Below, in pieces: positions 1-35,569 of a DNA stretch of 64,000 nt (position 1 is its first letter; each line of letters opens with the position of its first letter). The position numbers and the translations under genes are program-made. A model generated the notes under the pieces. It saw only the letters and a list, made by a program, of their open reading frames with translations. It searched no databases and was not told the origin of the DNA. The stretch is from Ochotona curzoniae (Eukaryota; Chordata; Mammalia; Lagomorpha; Ochotonidae): assembly GCF_017591425.1 (NCBI RefSeq), contig NW_024465777.1, forward strand, positions 4,340,001-4,404,000, read 5' to 3'.

Positions 1-41
1 TAGAACTGTAACTACTCCTACTTCTTCTTTTTTTTTTTTTC

Positions 42-361
42 CTAAGATTTATTGTTTATCTTAGAAAGATTGCAGAAAATCAGGGAGAGAGAAAAGAATA
101 ATATTCCATCCAGATGGCCGCAACAGCTGGGGCAGGGCCTGGCTGGGGCAGGGCCTGGCTGAATCCAGAAATCAGAAGCTTCATCCAGGTCTCCCACATG
201 GCTGGCAGGAGTCCAAACACTTGGAACATTTTCCATTATGTTTCCCAAGCCATTTGCAGAGAGCTGCATCGGAAGCAACAACTTGAACTGGTGCCCATGT
301 GGGCTGCTGGTGTCACAAGTAGCAGCCACATGCTTTACATGCTTTGCCACAACACCAGCCC
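42..361 (-). repeat. C-SINE, old copy
   Basis: The family reads, on its own strand, as a tRNA-like head with a B-box GGTTCTAATCCC, a central gcctgggaaagcagt, gtgggagacc, ggggagtgaa and an A-rich tail. This diverged copy keeps caggtctcccacatgg and ccacaacaccagcccat. Confidence 0.75.
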
Positions 362-379
362 ATAATCTTCCCTTTTTAA

Positions 380-580
380 AGTGTACGCTTGTTTAAGAGT
401 CACATTATCCCATGAGGAGGATAGTATTAGCTCAGTTTTCAAAAGAGGGGAAGTGAAGTGCCGCAAAGGTGAGTCACACATGCTGAGGCAGGTGTGCACC
501 TGCTCCTGCTCCAGGGATGAGTTGTTGTTTATTGTCCTGCACTCTGAGACAGTCAAAATGTGTGGCATCAGAGCTGTGAC
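380..580 (-). repeat. MIR-like fossil
   Basis: tcagttttcaaaagaggggaa and gagtcacaca resemble the reverse strand of MIR (tcctcatctgtaaaatgggg region). Weak. Confidence 0.35.
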
Positions 581-949
581 GGGTCACGCTATTAGGTTAG
601 TAGTGAAAAGAACAGTTGTAGTTCATCATGATGTTCTTCAAATTTTGCTTTAATTCGACCATATGGTGCCTACACTCTCTCTGCTGGTGATTCAGTCTTG
701 TGTCATGACCCTGGAAGGTGTGTGGCTGAAATTCATAGAGGATAGTGGATGTGGATGTGGCCTTTGGGTCTGGGCCAAGGTGCTCCAGAAGGTCCCTGAC
801 ATCCCCATTCCACGGTAGGCTTCCTGTGGCAAAACCCCCGTCTTCCCTGTGCAAAGTTTTCCGTTTCACCCTAGTGTTCCTAAGGGAAAGAAGTTGGTTG
901 GAGAGCAGTTTAGTGCTTTACATTCTCACTGTCAGCTTGGGGTCCAGTT

Positions 950-1085
950 GAAAAGCAGTGTAATGTCGAGATTGAAGGAAGGGCAGGCTCTGGAGCCACC
1001 CTCTCTGGGCTCAAGTCCTTATTTTCCATTCGCCAGCTGACTGAAAAATTATCTTAACTTCCCTCCCTCTGCCTATTTCCTCGTA
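950..1085 (+). repeat. MIR-like fossil
   Basis: ctctggagccaccctctctgg and ctcaagtcctt, then aacttccctccctctgcc, follow the MIR order. Confidence 0.4.
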
Positions 1086-1309
1086 GTCACGGCCATTACC
1101 ACGAAGGTCGATGTGAGGATACATGGTGTGGGTGCAGGGAAAGCACTGAGACCCAGGCCAGTGCTTAGGAAGCATTCCTGTGGGCTGTCACTAGGATCAC
1201 GTTTCACCAGAACATGACACAGCCGCCCACAGATCCCTACGGGGAGTTTACTCATTTCTCAAAATGAAGCAAGCATCACAGAGAAAGCACCCTGCCGGTA
1301 GGCCCCATG

Positions 1310-1480
1310 AGGCAGTGTAAAGTGTGGTTGAGAGTTCAGATTCTTGGATCGAATGTAGGTTTCAATCCTGAGCCAGCACTTGGTGACCATGTGACCTCAC
1401 CTGGTGCCTAACTGTTCTGTCCGAAACTTGGTGCCACAGTAAACTCTGTTCAGAATAGCTGAGGGGACACAGTGAAAGAA
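1310..1480 (+). repeat. MIR
   Basis: gttgagagttcagattcttgg, caatcctgagccagcacttg and accatgtgacctcac follow the MIR consensus order. Confidence 0.6.
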
Positions 1481-1532
1481 CCCACATGGAGGTGTCTGAC
1501 ACCCAGATAGGCACACCCACTCTGGTGGTTGA

Positions 1533-22615
<21,083 letters not shown>

Positions 22616-24600
22616 GTGAGGCTGGCTGCCCGCCACTTTGTCCTGCCCTCTGCCTCCAGGGCCCCACTCCCCTTTCTTTTTTTGGTGAAAGGCACCTCCT
22701 TTCTGAGGAAGAAATGTCTTCCTTCTGCCTGGGAGAGGAGCACCCAAGGCCAGCTCAGCTGGCCACAGACTTCTTTGGACTGCCTGCCATCACAGCCCCT
22801 GGGAAGGGCTGAAGACAGTCATTCCCCCGAGGCCAGTAAACCGAGCTGTGGTCACCAATAGGCTTGGCAAGCGAGGTGCCCCAAACTCATTGACGGCCTG
22901 TCCCTTCCACCTCTGCTATTGCTCCCCGTGCTCCTGGGCACACTCTCTGGCACCAGTACATCCTCCAACAAACAGGATTGAGGGAAGAGAGCACCCTGCC
23001 AATCCTAACCCTTAACCCATCCATCTCAGCCTTTCCACCTGATGTGCACAAAAGATTTGGCTTTACCTTGGGTCTGCTGGTAAATAGCTAAGAGGCAGCC
23101 AGCGTTATTTGGACAAGGAAGAAAGGGGCAGGAGCGACTGAGAGAAAATTTGCCCATCTGCTGCTCCTCCCCCTTGGCTCTCCACCTGGGATTTGCTATT
23201 GAATCTCTACCCCACCCCATGCAGTACTGATTGCTCACTGAAAGGCTCAGCGCCCCCAATGGCGCGCGGAAGCCAGCCGGGTGATTACAATCCAATTACC
23301 TATTGTCGACTCAGCCCACACAAGCTTTTCTCCTCCTCTCGCAGGGCACAGGGCCAGGCTCCACTCCCAGTGGGAACAGCCCCCTCCGTGGCTACAGGCT
23401 AACAGAAGGGCCTATGGGCCCTGGTGAATCTAACCCAGCACAGGCCTGCTTCTCGGTGGCACATCAGGGCCTAGCAGGACCCCGCGCGGGTTATGTTTCC
23501 TGTCCTCGCGGGGTCTAATCTTCAAGCTTTCACTCAGCTCTTTGACCTGGCTCCCTCAGAAGGCCCCATGATGATTTATTCTCAGCATGGCCAAGCTGGT
23601 TCCAGGCCCTCTGCTGGTGAAGGCCAAGGCTGCCCAGCAGGAAGAAGGGGGCAGAGTCAAGGGAGGCTGTGTCCTTTCGCTTGCCTCCCCCTGCCAGGCG
23701 TTGCTGCGGAGAGGATTAGCGCCCTTGCAAGCCGGCTGCCCCAGGTGCCCCAAGCAGCCTGCAGCCTCCAGCCCGGGATGCCTGCCCCATGCTACTGCAC
23801 AGTCTGGCCATTTTCCTTTCTGCATGTTGTTCCTCCAGGGGAGAGGCAAAGGCTCCTAAGCCATGTTAGGGTGGACTTTTCAGACCCCTAACTTCCCAAA
23901 GCAGATTCCATCCTTCGGTTTCTGTGCCTGGTTACCTGACGCTAGAGGTCCCTTGGTCATTGTCCTGCCTCTTGAAACAAGCATGAATGCAACAGTGCGA
24001 TTGAAAAGCCAATCAACTCATCCTTTGGCAAGCCCCCTACACACCTGGCACTCCCCAGTACCAATCCCTGGCACTGGATTCCCGGAGAGCAGGTGCTGTA
24101 CATTTTCCAGCTTTACAATGGGGCTGTTGACAGCCTTAATTAGGGAGGCATGAATTATGTGACTATAATACAGAACCCTACAATTAAGGCAGGAATGAGG
24201 GGCTGGATCCCCCCCCCCCAAGCGGGGCTGTCAGGTCCTGTCTCCTTTCTGTGACTGGCTCTCCCCAAAATGACTGGGGACAGTAGAGATGACTGGAACT
24301 GTTACCTCTGGCCTGAAGCCCTGTAGGTGGAGAAAGGTACGCAGGGTGGAGTAGGGAGCGACTCCCCCCAAGAGACACTGGGAGAAGGAAGGGAAAGCAT
24401 TGAGACCACTGCTGTCCAGCATTAGGGGCCGTGGAGTACTGGATTTGCTCCCCATTAGTATGATTTGTGCAAACCAGGTGGGAACTGTATTTCCCCACCT
24501 GTAAGCCGATGCCCCTTTCGAGGACATTTATCTTGTGTTCTCTTGGCCCTCTAAATAGAAGTTTTAAGATTCTTAGACGTGAGACTTGTTTTGCTGCCAC
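22616..24600 (+). other. DHDDS: DHDDS 3' UTR, end uncertain
   Basis: About 2 kb of mostly unique sequence without C-SINEs lies between the DHDDS stop and the HMGN2 upstream region, fitting the long 3' UTR known for DHDDS. I see no canonical AATAAA here. A weak variant AATACA lies at 24167-24172. The end given is an estimate from the expected UTR length, not from a seen signal. A short C run sits at about 24210. Confidence 0.4.
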
Positions 24601-25577
24601 CATTGCCTGGCCATTCTTGTGCGTTTGGCCAGCTCAGGACCCTGTGTTTGGCTGGGGCAGGGGAGGCAGCCACAGCACCCATCAGAACACCCGTTCCTCT
24701 CCTATCTCCTGGCGTTCCCTCGCGCAAGTGAAAGAAAGCCAGCTGGGCAGTAGGAGGGATTTCGCCAGCTGCGTTTGCAGCGCCCAGGCTTGGTGGCCAT
24801 GTCGTGTGGGGGCAGCTGGGCTCGAGGGCCCTTAGCTGGGTAGAGAGCTTAGGGGGAGGGGACTCTGAGAGGCCTTGGCGGGCCCTGCCATCATTCTTTG
24901 GCGGGATCCTGGGGTTCAAGAACACAGAGCCCTAGGGAAATCACCCAACAGGCCTTGGGGGGCCTCATTAGCAACTGGGGAGGCGGCTGAGCAACGGGTG
25001 CTGAAAGGACAGCTCCTACCTGCCCCACAGCACCCGGAAGGCACCTCGGTGTGAAAAGGCTCCCCTACGAAGCCCACCCGACGCCGAAAGGATGGCCTCG
25101 CAGGTGAAGGAGCACCGAAAGCTTTCCCGGAGTGGCAGCTCGAGAGGACGCACGTCCGGCTGCGCCAGCCTGGCGTCCCCGCTCTCTTCCCACTTCAGCG
25201 TCGTCCCCGACCCTGGCCGCTGCAGCCCCGTGCCTCGGGCGGCGCGCTCCCTCCTGCTTCCCGCGGAGTGGGCCGGCGCCGCCGCCAAGCTTTGCAAAGC
25301 CCTCTCCAGGGGCCCCCAGAGGGAGCAGGAAGGAAAGCCGCCGAGATGCGCCCCAATGTCGCTCGGCTCCGAGGAGTGCATAATCTCGGTTGCATAAGGT
25401 GGAAGGAACTTGGTAGTTTGCACAAGGCAGCTCTTGGCGGGAGCCGGGCCCGCGCCCCCTCCTCCCCGAGCGCCCTCCTCGCGCGCTGCCCCCGCGGCGC
25501 CCCCACCCCTGGGCGCGCCGCCGGCCCGCGCGCCCTCTCCCAGCCCCCCCACTCCCTCCAGAGGAGGTGAGTTTAAA

Positions 25578-25590
25578 CCCCGCCCACGTG
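25578..25590 (+). promoter_or_regulatory. GC box next to a CACGTG E-box, HMGN2 proximal promoter
   Basis: CCCCGCCCACGTG combines an Sp1-like GC box with a perfect CACGTG (25585-25590), the USF/MYC-type E-box. It lies about 75 bp upstream of the TATA box. Confidence 0.6.
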
Positions 25591-25602
25591 ACCCCAGCTG
25601 GG

Positions 25603-25607
25603 CCAAT
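25603..25607 (+). promoter_or_regulatory. CCAAT box of HMGN2
   Basis: GGCCAATGAG is an NF-Y type CCAAT box about 55 bp upstream of the TATA box, a normal NF-Y distance from a start site. Confidence 0.7.
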
Positions 25608-25660
25608 GAGCGGCGGCGGGAGGTGAAATCCGGTTCTAACCGGTCCGGGGCTCCCAGCGC

Positions 25661-25668
25661 TATAAAAA
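25661..25668 (+). promoter_or_regulatory. TATA box of HMGN2
   Basis: TATAAAAA inside GC-rich sequence, with a second TTTATAAA just downstream. It predicts transcription start near 25690, about 100 bp before the ATG. The combination of TATA box and CpG island fits a highly expressed gene. Confidence 0.8.
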
Positions 25669-25689
25669 CTTTATAAACCCCCCGGAGCC

Positions 25690-25791
25690 CGAGCAGTGTG
25701 AAGAAGAGGCGAGGACGACCCCCGGACCGACCCAAGCCCGCGCGCCGCCGCGTCCCAGCGCCCACGTCCCGCCGCCGCCGCCGCCACCACC
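25690..25791 (+). other. HMGN2: HMGN2 5' UTR (start inferred)
   Basis: The stretch lies between the inferred start site, about 25-30 bp after the TATA box, and the ATG. It is GC-rich and ends in a run of GCC/CCG triplets followed by CCACCACC, a good Kozak context before ATG. Confidence 0.6.
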
Positions 25792-28124
<2,333 letters not shown>

Positions 28125-28925
28125 AGTGTGTGCATTTTTGATAACTGTGTACTTCTGGTGACTGTACAGTTTGAAATACTATTTTTTATCAAGTTTTATA
28201 AAAATGCAGAATTTTGTTTTACTTTTTTTTTTAAGCTATGTTGTTAGCACACAGAACACTTCATTGTTGTTTGGGGGGAAGGGGCATAGGTCACTAATGG
28301 AAGGTGCCTGAAGCTGGGTTGGTGTGGGGGGAAAACACCCTCCCCTTGTACTTTGGAACGGCTTCCTCCTGGCTTGCAGGGGGGATTCCCTGTCTTTGGC
28401 ATACAGCCACCAGGGCACACAACCTGTGGCATGGAAAATCTAAATTGGGTTTTATGTCTTCTTCCTCCTCCCTGTCTGCCTTCAGCATAGACTTAACTCC
28501 CTTACACCCAGAGACCTGTTGGGACCTGACCCCCAAAATTTGTTACCAGCATGAGAGGCAATCTGGACTTGAAGGAGACCCCACTGAGCTGGTGTCCCTC
28601 AAGCGCAACGGTTCCTTTTCTAGATTGTGGATCTTCAGATTGAGCATAATGCCATTTTCATTTCCTGAAAGTCAGGGTCGGCTAGTGATAAGTTGTTAAA
28701 CAACATGCTAAATGTGAAATGTCAACCCTCACTCTAAACTTCCCCTTTTCAGAGCATCAAATGAAGATTTCATTGGGTTTTATAGTGGCTTTCTGATTTT
28801 GGTAGTCCATTGAGGAGGGAGTTGAAAGTGGTTGTATACTGTTCACGACTGTCTGCCCGTGTCCTGCCTGAAATACCATGATTGTTTATGAAAAGAATCT
28901 TTAATAAAGCTGGATACAGTTTGGC
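28125..28925 (+). other. HMGN2: HMGN2 3' UTR
   Basis: About 800 bp from the stop to shortly after the AATAAA at 28903. It begins with a T/A-rich segment and is free of C-SINEs, in keeping with the well conserved HMGN2 3' UTR. Confidence 0.85.
28903..28908 (+). terminator. HMGN2 polyadenylation signal
   Basis: Canonical AATAAA in ttaataaagctgg. T- and GT-rich bases follow within 40 bp. Cleavage is expected about 15-20 bp downstream. Confidence 0.85.
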
Positions 28926-29690
28926 TTGGATTAGTTCCTCTGCTCTTTTTCCACAAAGAGAACCTGCTTCTCTGCCTCTGGGGACAGGTGAACACACCTT
29001 CCCCAACCCGTGGTCCTGACTTGCATAGCGATAGATGGGGGGGACTAGAAGTGCTGCAAGGATAAGCTGGGAGCAGTGGTTCCTTTCCTGGGCTAAAGTC
29101 CTGGAGGTGTGCCTCAGGTGCAGCTTTTTTCCACAGCCTGTTGTGGGTAGCTGATGGGGGAGGCTCTGCTTTACCCACTGGTAACACCTGAGGCTAGGAG
29201 GAAGTGCCCCGTCTTCCCAGGCCTTCTGGAATAAGGGTTTTCATGTATTAGGCTCCTGAAGTCCCAAGACAATTGTATGCTACAGGTGCTAGACCCATAG
29301 GGTGGATGAGGAAACAGGTAAAGGCATTTGAGGTTTTGGCTCTAATGAACAAAGGATTCAGACCCCTAGTTTACTAGTTTCCAGTTGCTTCCTTGGCACT
29401 TGGGCTGGTTTGGGGGGACTTAGGAAGGCTGCAGTTGAGGTTTTTGATCAGTACTGTTGAGCCATAGACTTCAGCTTGTTTTGGGGTCCTCTGACGTGGT
29501 ATTGCATTCATATGGTAGCTGAGAGGATTGGAGTTGTGACTGGTTAGGATGGAATGTCATACAAACACGTGATTAGAAATGAACGTGAGCCACAAAAAGT
29601 AAAACAGCATGAGTTTCAGTAAGCTTGAACTTTAGGAAATGCAAGTGGTCTTCAAAAAAAAATTGTAATTTTCAATTTTTTTTGTGCAAG
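28926..29690. other. Unique sequence after HMGN2, no feature recognised
   Basis: No SINE or gene seen. A MIR-like phrase, ggatgaggaaacaggtaaagg, occurs near 29310. Confidence 0.5.
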
Positions 29691-29706
29691 AATCAACTCA
29701 TCTTTT

Positions 29707-30042
29707 TTTTTTTTAAAAGATTTATTTTTATTATTTTTTCATTGGAAAGGCAGATATACAGCAAGGAGGAGAGACAGAGAGGAAGATCTTCCGTCCGATG
29801 ATTCACTCCCCAAGTGAGTGCAACGGCCGACGCTATGCTGATCCGAAGCCAGGAGCCTCTTCAGGGTCTCCCACGCGGGTGCAGGGTCCCAAAGCTTTGG
29901 GCCATCCTCGACTGCTTTCCCAGGCCACAGGCAGGGAGCTAGAAGGGAAGCGGGGCTGCCAGGATTAGAACCGGCACCCATATGGGATCCCGGGCGTGCA
30001 AGGCGAGGACCTTAACCACTGCACCACCACTGCGCCGGGCCC
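29707..30042 (-). mobile_element. Young C-SINE with perfect 14-bp target-site duplication
   Basis: tcaactcatctttt at 29693-29706 and 30043-30056. Near consensus, with gcaccactgcgccgggccc at the head. Confidence 0.95.
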
Positions 30043-30084
30043 TCAACTCATCTTTTAATTTTACTTTCCCAGGATCTATTTTAA

Positions 30085-30298
30085 GTTTTAATTTATTTGA
30101 AAGGCAGAGTTATTTGCTATTTAGCTCCCCAAATGGCTGTAATCACCAGGGCTGGGTCACACTGACTGGGACGTTTCATCTGAATCTCATACTGGTGCAT
30201 GGACACGGCTTTCCCAGGGAACTGGGTCAGAAATGCAGCAGCCTGTTCCTATATAGGATGTGGCAGCCTAACCTGTTACACCACAACACCAGGTCCCT
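30085..30298 (-). repeat. C-SINE, diverged and shortened
   Basis: aatttatttgaaaggcagag, gctccccaaatggctgtaat and ccacaacaccaggtccc. Confidence 0.7.
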
Positions 30299-30299
30299 G

Positions 30300-31084
30300 T
30301 CACACACTTTCTGAAAGTCTTGTACATACTGATGTGGTTAACAAGACTGTGAGTGTCCAGGTATAAATGATGCCATGACTCAAAACATGGAAAGGACTTT
30401 GCCCCCAGCAGACATTGCTGCTTGCCCAGTGCTAAAGTTTAGATGTGGATAATGTAAAATGGACTCTTCTCAGCCCTATACCAAGTAACCTGAATTAAGA
30501 TGCTTTGTGTTTTAAGTTTTAAAAACAAACCCTAATGGGTTCAACAGGCCTCAGCTCCAAAGACAAATCCAGAGGAGGTTGGGTGGGGCCGAAGGCCAGA
30601 GTGGACCTTCCTGTCTGCATCCCTCAGTGTGTTGACCAGCTGCCTCTTCGCACATCCAGCAGCAGGATGGTTCTTTATTTTCCTTACAAATAGTCCACAT
30701 TAAATTTTTGCTGCGTCTGCCTGCTCCAAAACCAACCCCAGCAAAGAGGATGGAACCGTAGAGTGAATGGGCTCGCCATGTGAGGATGGTCAGTGTAGGA
30801 GAGGGAGGAAGCGATCGGATGGACAGCCTTAACGTGTGCACTCGGATCCTGGCTTTCACAGGCCAAGCTCGGCTTGACCAGAGTACTTTGCTGCCAAGCA
30901 TCACCTTTGTCTCTGCTTGTGAGGGAATTTAGCTGAAAATCACATTTTAAGACACACGATTTGTTGGAAATTCATACATTTACAGTGCTGTACCATGGTC
31001 ACCACTGTCAACCCAGAATAAAGTCACCCCCCAGAAAAGCCACATAGCCATCACCTGCCGCTGCTGCTGCCTCCAGCTCTAGGA
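30300..31084. other. Unique intergenic sequence
   Basis: No gene, SINE or LTR recognised. The 117-codon open frame on the - strand at 30551-30904 has no family resemblance I can name. Confidence 0.4.
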
Positions 31085-31443
31085 AACAGCCGTTTCTTTT
31101 ATATGTGGATCTGCTGCTTCTGGCGTTTCATTGAGCGGACTCAAACACTCAGGATTTGTGGAGGTTCTTTGATTCAGCATCGTAGTTTCAAGGTTCATCC
31201 CTCTTGTAGCATGTATTTCATGCCCTTAATTGACAAGCAGTATTCCATCACGTGGATATACCATGTTTATTGATCTATCAGTTGTTGGATATGTAGGTTG
31301 TTCCACTTTGAGGCAGTTAGGAATACTGCTGCTGTGAATAACAGGCATGTTTAGTGTGGGCTTGTTTTCCATTCCATCTACCTAGGGATACAGCTGCTGG
31401 GTCACGCAGTAACTGCTGGGCTATTGTGCTTGATGGCTGGACC
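31085..31443 (-). repeat. Ancient L1 ORF2 fragment, antisense (piece 1)
   Basis: aaggttcatccctcttgtag, cagtattccatcacgtggat and gttgttccactttgaggcag are the reverse complement of the L1 ORF2 3' region (tgctgtgaata block). SINEs at 31444-32092 split it from piece 2. Confidence 0.8.
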
Positions 31444-31769
31444 TTTTTTTTTTTTTTTTTTTTTTCATGGAAAGGCAACTTTACACAGAGAAGGAGAGAC
31501 AGAGACAAAGATCTTCTATCCACTGATTAACTGCCCAGATGGCCACAATGGCCAAAGCTGAGCCAATCCAAAGCCAGGAGCCAGGAGCTGCTTCTGAGTC
31601 TCTCACATGGGTACAGGGTCCTGAGGCTCTGGGCCATCCTCTGCTACTTTCCCAGGCCACAGGCAAGGAGCTGGGTGGGAAGTATAGCATCCAGGACGTG
31701 AACTAGCACCCGTTTGGGATGGTGAGGCTGAGCATGGAGGATTAGCCAGTTGAGCCATCACACTGGCCC
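31444..31769 (-). repeat. C-SINE with long poly-T
   Basis: A run of 22 T begins the antisense copy, which splits an antisense L1. Confidence 0.9.
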
Positions 31770-31812
31770 TATTTTGGTTGTCTTTAAAGCAGAATGAATG
31801 GAGTATTTGGAT

Positions 31813-32092
31813 TTAAAGATTTACTTCAACAGCAGAGTGATGAGTCTTCCACTGGTTTGTTCCCCAGATGCCCACAGCAGCCAGGGCTGAGCCAGGCTGA
31901 AGCCAACAGCCTAGGATTCCATCCAGGTCTCGCACAAGGTTGGCAAGGACTCAAGTCCTTGAGCCATCACTTATCTCCCAGGTGTATTAGCAGCAAGCTG
32001 AATTGAAAGCACAGAAGCCAGGACTTGAACCAGCACTCATACAAGGTGGGGGACCTAGTGACTTAACTCCCTGCACCTCAACATCAGCTCCT
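31813..32092 (-). repeat. C-SINE, diverged
   Basis: gtttgttccccagatgccca and cacctcaacatcagctcct; second SINE in the same L1. Confidence 0.75.
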
Positions 32093-32295
32093 ATATTCCT
32101 ACCAGTAATCTGTGACGAGTCCCACTTCTTTGTGCCTTTGTCAACACTTACACATTTGTTTCAAGCTACGGGCGTCCCTAATAGATGTGAAGTGCTGTTT
32201 TGTTGTGGTTTTAATTTTTCATTTTCCTCACTATATTAGTGAGCAGCTTTTCCTATTTTTTGTTAGCTCTTTATATACTTTTTAAAATTTATTCA
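32093..32295 (-). repeat. Ancient L1 ORF2 fragment, antisense (piece 2)
   Basis: tttgtcaacacttacacatt, aatagatgtgaagtgctgtt and tgttagctctttatatactt continue the antisense L1 sequence beyond the two SINEs. Confidence 0.75.
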
Positions 32296-32548
32296 GGGGC
32301 TGGTTAAATTTAACATCCGGTTAAATCAGCACCTGTTATGCCAGCATCCCATGTGAAAACTGGTTCAAGTCCTTCCAATCCAGCTCTGCTAATGTGTCTG
32401 GAGAAGCAGGGAACCCCACTCACCCCCCAAAAAAGCTGCTGGCTCCTGGCTTCAGACTGCCCAACTCTGCTTGTGCCCATCTGGGGAGTGAACCAGTGGA
32501 TGGTAGATACCCGTCTCTCCTTCTAAGTCTGCCTTCCTAGTAAAATTC
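32296..32548 (+). repeat. C-SINE, diverged
   Basis: ggggctggttaaatttaac, gagaagcagggaacccc and ctggggagtgaaccagtgga. Confidence 0.75.
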
Positions 32549-32629
32549 TTTGCTCATTTAAAATTGAATTGTAATTTTAATGCTGATGCACAGAAATTCT
32601 ATATGTCATGGTAATTGAAAAGGAACTTT

Positions 32630-32712
32630 AAAAAAATGTTTTTGAAAGGCAGGGTTATAGAAAAAGGGGAGTGACAGAAATCTTCCATCTGCTGGTTCAC
32701 CCTCAAATGACT
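32630..32712 (-). repeat. C-SINE 3'-end fragment
   Basis: ttgaaaggcagggttatag and tcttccatctgctggttcac only. Confidence 0.55.
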
Positions 32713-33320
32713 CACTTTTTTTTTTTTAAGTAATGTGTTTACTGAGTTTGTTTTTAAGTTGTAAAGTTGACAAATGATGATTATATACATGGGAGACAGC
32801 CTGATATTAATGGATTGGTTCAAAGGTTAACATGAAGCACCCCAAACACTTGTCTTTTTTTGTGGTGAACACATTTGAGATTGACTGTCTTCGTGTCTTT
32901 GAAACATACACTGCATCATTGTTAATGAGTCATCAGCCTGGGCGACACATCTCAAAATATTTTCTCCTCTGTAACTGAAACTGTGAGATTTCTAAACATT
33001 TTATTTCAGGATAGTTTAAATTTGAAAAAATTGTGAGGTGGTAAGATAGAACCCCCTCTTCCCCCTCAATCCTGGAGTATCATTTTAGTGGGTTTCTCCC
33101 GACTTCACATATTGTATGAATTGCTCTTCGGAACTGGTGTGGTAGTGGGGCCCTGTGGTGAGAAAACCATCCCATGCACCTGCTGGTCACTTAGCAGTCA
33201 CAATGCGCCCCTCCTGACCCAGTAATGCATCAGTAACTCTAAAATGGTATTATTCTAACTCTGTGATGACACTGTAATTTTAGAGATAAGGGTGGAAAAT
33301 GAATCTAAAAGATACATCTT

Positions 33321-33636
33321 TTTTTTTTTTAAGATTTATTTTTATTGGAAAGTCAGATATACAGAGAGGAGAAGAGACAGAGAGGAAGATCTCCCATCCA
33401 CTGATTCACTCCCCAGGTGGCCACAACAGCCAGAGCTGAGCTGGTTCAAAGAATTCTCCTGGGTCTCCTACACGGGTGCAGGGTCCCAAGCCTTGGGCCA
33501 TCCTTGACTGCTTTTCCAGGCCACAAGCAGCATGTTGGATGGGAAGTGGAGCAGGCAGGATAGGAACCGGCGCCCATGTGGGATCCTGGCGTGTGTAAGG
33601 GGAGGACTTTAGCCACTAGGCTACTGCACCAGGCCC
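33321..33636 (-). repeat. C-SINE with target-site duplication
   Basis: aaaagatacatctt (33307-33320) and aaaagatatatctt (33637-33650), one mismatch. Confidence 0.93.
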
Positions 33637-33796
33637 AAAAGATATATCTTGATACAAAAAATTGAAACCCAGGCAAAGGTTTTTCATAAAATGCACCTCC
33701 AGATAATCCTTTCGTTATTTGGTTTCCCATTTATAGTTCTTATTGGAAAAGGAGTATAAATGCCCAAATCTCGTTCACCAGTTTATAAAATGAAGT

Positions 33797-34125
33797 GTTG
33801 GTGGGCAGATGTTTTAGAGCAACAAACTGAGTGGCCACGTGGAACACCCACTTCCTATTCCCCATCCTCATTCCTGGTTCAAGTCCTGGCTATTCCATTC
33901 GTGATTGACCTGTCTGCTAATACATCCTTGGAAGGAACAGGTGATGGCTCAAGTACCTGGCGATTGCCACCCAGCTGGAGGACCGGATGGAGTCCCAGGC
34001 TTCCAGGCTCAGCGTGACTCAGCCGTAGCCGTGTGGGCGTTTGGGGAGTGAAGCTGTGATGGAGGATTCTCTCTCATTCTTTCTCTCCTCCCCTGCTCTG
34101 TGCCTTTCAGGTAGGTGAGACTTTT
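33797..34125 (+). repeat. C-SINE, diverged
   Basis: gtggccacgtggaacacccac and ggttcaagtcctggctattc; gtttggggagtgaagctgtg near the 3' side. Confidence 0.7.
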
Positions 34126-34334
34126 TAAAACAGTGTTGGGTTTAGTAGCATCCTTCAAAGGGACCAGTAGTTTTGTTTGTTTTTAGTCATCACTAAAGCA
34201 ATTCATGGATTTCAGTTCATTGTAGTTATTAAACTTATCTGATGATCAAAGCCTCCTTACTTTTGGACAATCAGGCCTCATTCAAATTGGCTCCTAAGTC
34301 CTCTTGATACCACTCCGGTAGTATTTGTTAACTT

Positions 34335-34607
34335 CAGAAAGGAAGATCTTCTGTCTACTAATTCACTCCCCAAGCTGCTACAATGACTGGAGCTGAGCTG
34401 ATCTGAAACCACGAGCCCAGAGCCCCCTTGGGGTCTCCCATGTCAGAGCAGGGTCCCAAGGCTTTGGGCTGTCCTTGACCGCCTTCCCAGGCCACAAGCA
34501 GGGAGCTGGATGGGAAGTGGAGCTTCTGGGATTAGAACCGGTGCCCATATGGAATCCTGGCACATGCAAGGCGAGGACTTTAGCTGCTAGGCTACCACAC
34601 TGGGCCT
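34335..34607 (-). repeat. C-SINE lacking its tail
   Basis: Starts cagaaaggaagatcttctg without the tail; head ccacactgggcctgg. Belongs to the gaaccggtgcccatatgg subgroup. Confidence 0.85.
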
Positions 34608-34760
34608 GGCATGGATAGTCTTGTACAACAAACTCCAGTGACCCATCATTCATTGTTTCCTTACCCTTTGGCTACACAGAACTTAGGGCACATGTTTTCC
34701 TTGAACGCAAAATTCATCTTAGGCACCACTGATACCTTTGTATTCAGAATTTTATACTTT

Positions 34761-34902
34761 TAGAGATTTGTTTATTCATTTGAAAGTCAGAACTAGAGAG
34801 AGGGAGATCTCCCAACTGCTGTTTCAGTCCCCTGATGGCTCAGTGGCCAGGGTGGGCCAGGCTGCTGCCAGAGGCCAGGTAGGTTCAGGGGCTCAAACAC
34901 TT
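34761..34902 (-). repeat. C-SINE fragment
   Basis: agatttgtttattcatttgaaag and cccctgatggctcagtgg; interrupted by the next copy. Confidence 0.6.
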
Positions 34903-35212
34903 GTAAAAAAAAAAAAAATTATTAGAAAGACAAATTTACTCAGAGAAGGAGAGACAAAGATCTTCCATCTGATGGTTCACACCCCAATGGCCACAATGGC
35001 CGGAGCTGAGATGATCCAGGAGCCAGAAGCTTCTTCTGTGTCTCCCATGTGGGTGCAGGGTCCCAAGACTTGGGCCATCCTACACTGTTTTTCTTGGCTA
35101 CAATCAGGGAGCTGGAAGTAAAGTGGAGCAGCTGGGACATGAACCAGAGACTGTATGGGATGCGAGTGCTTCTAAGGGGAGGATTAGCCAGTTGAGTTAT
35201 TACGCCTGCCTT
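34903..35212 (-). repeat. C-SINE
   Basis: Complete antisense copy after an A/T tail, with gtgtctcccatgtgggtg. Confidence 0.85.
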
Positions 35213-35269
35213 GATACAGGAGCTCATTTTCACAGCGCTGTTAATGACAGCTGTGTTTAACCTGGAAAG

Positions 35270-35568
35270 ATAGATAAGATTTATGGAAAGAAGGAGAGAC
35301 AGGGAAAAAGATCTTCCACCCATTGGTTCATTCTAAATGGCCACCTCGGTCAGAACTGAGCCAAGTCCAGCAGCCAGGAGTTTCTTCTAGGTCTCCCACA
35401 CAGGTGCAGAATCCCAAGGCATTGGGCCATCTTCTGCTGCTTTCCCAGGCTACCAGCAGGTACTAACTAGATGGGAAGTGGAGCAGCCAGGATGCAAACC
35501 TGTACCCATGTGGGATCCCGGCACATACTAGGTGAGGATTTAGCTATTGAGCCATCATTTTGAGGCCC
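35270..35568 (-). repeat. C-SINE
   Basis: gcccattgggc-like variants: caaggcattgggccatc and cccatgtgggatcccggc. Confidence 0.85.
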
Positions 35569-35569
35569 C

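Noticed and set aside
24167..24172. AATACA as the DHDDS polyadenylation signal
   Set aside because: It is a weak, rare variant and there is no way to confirm use from sequence alone. It is only mentioned with the UTR.
30551..30904. 117-codon - strand open frame downstream of HMGN2
   Set aside because: No recognisable domain or start context, and no promoter signals.
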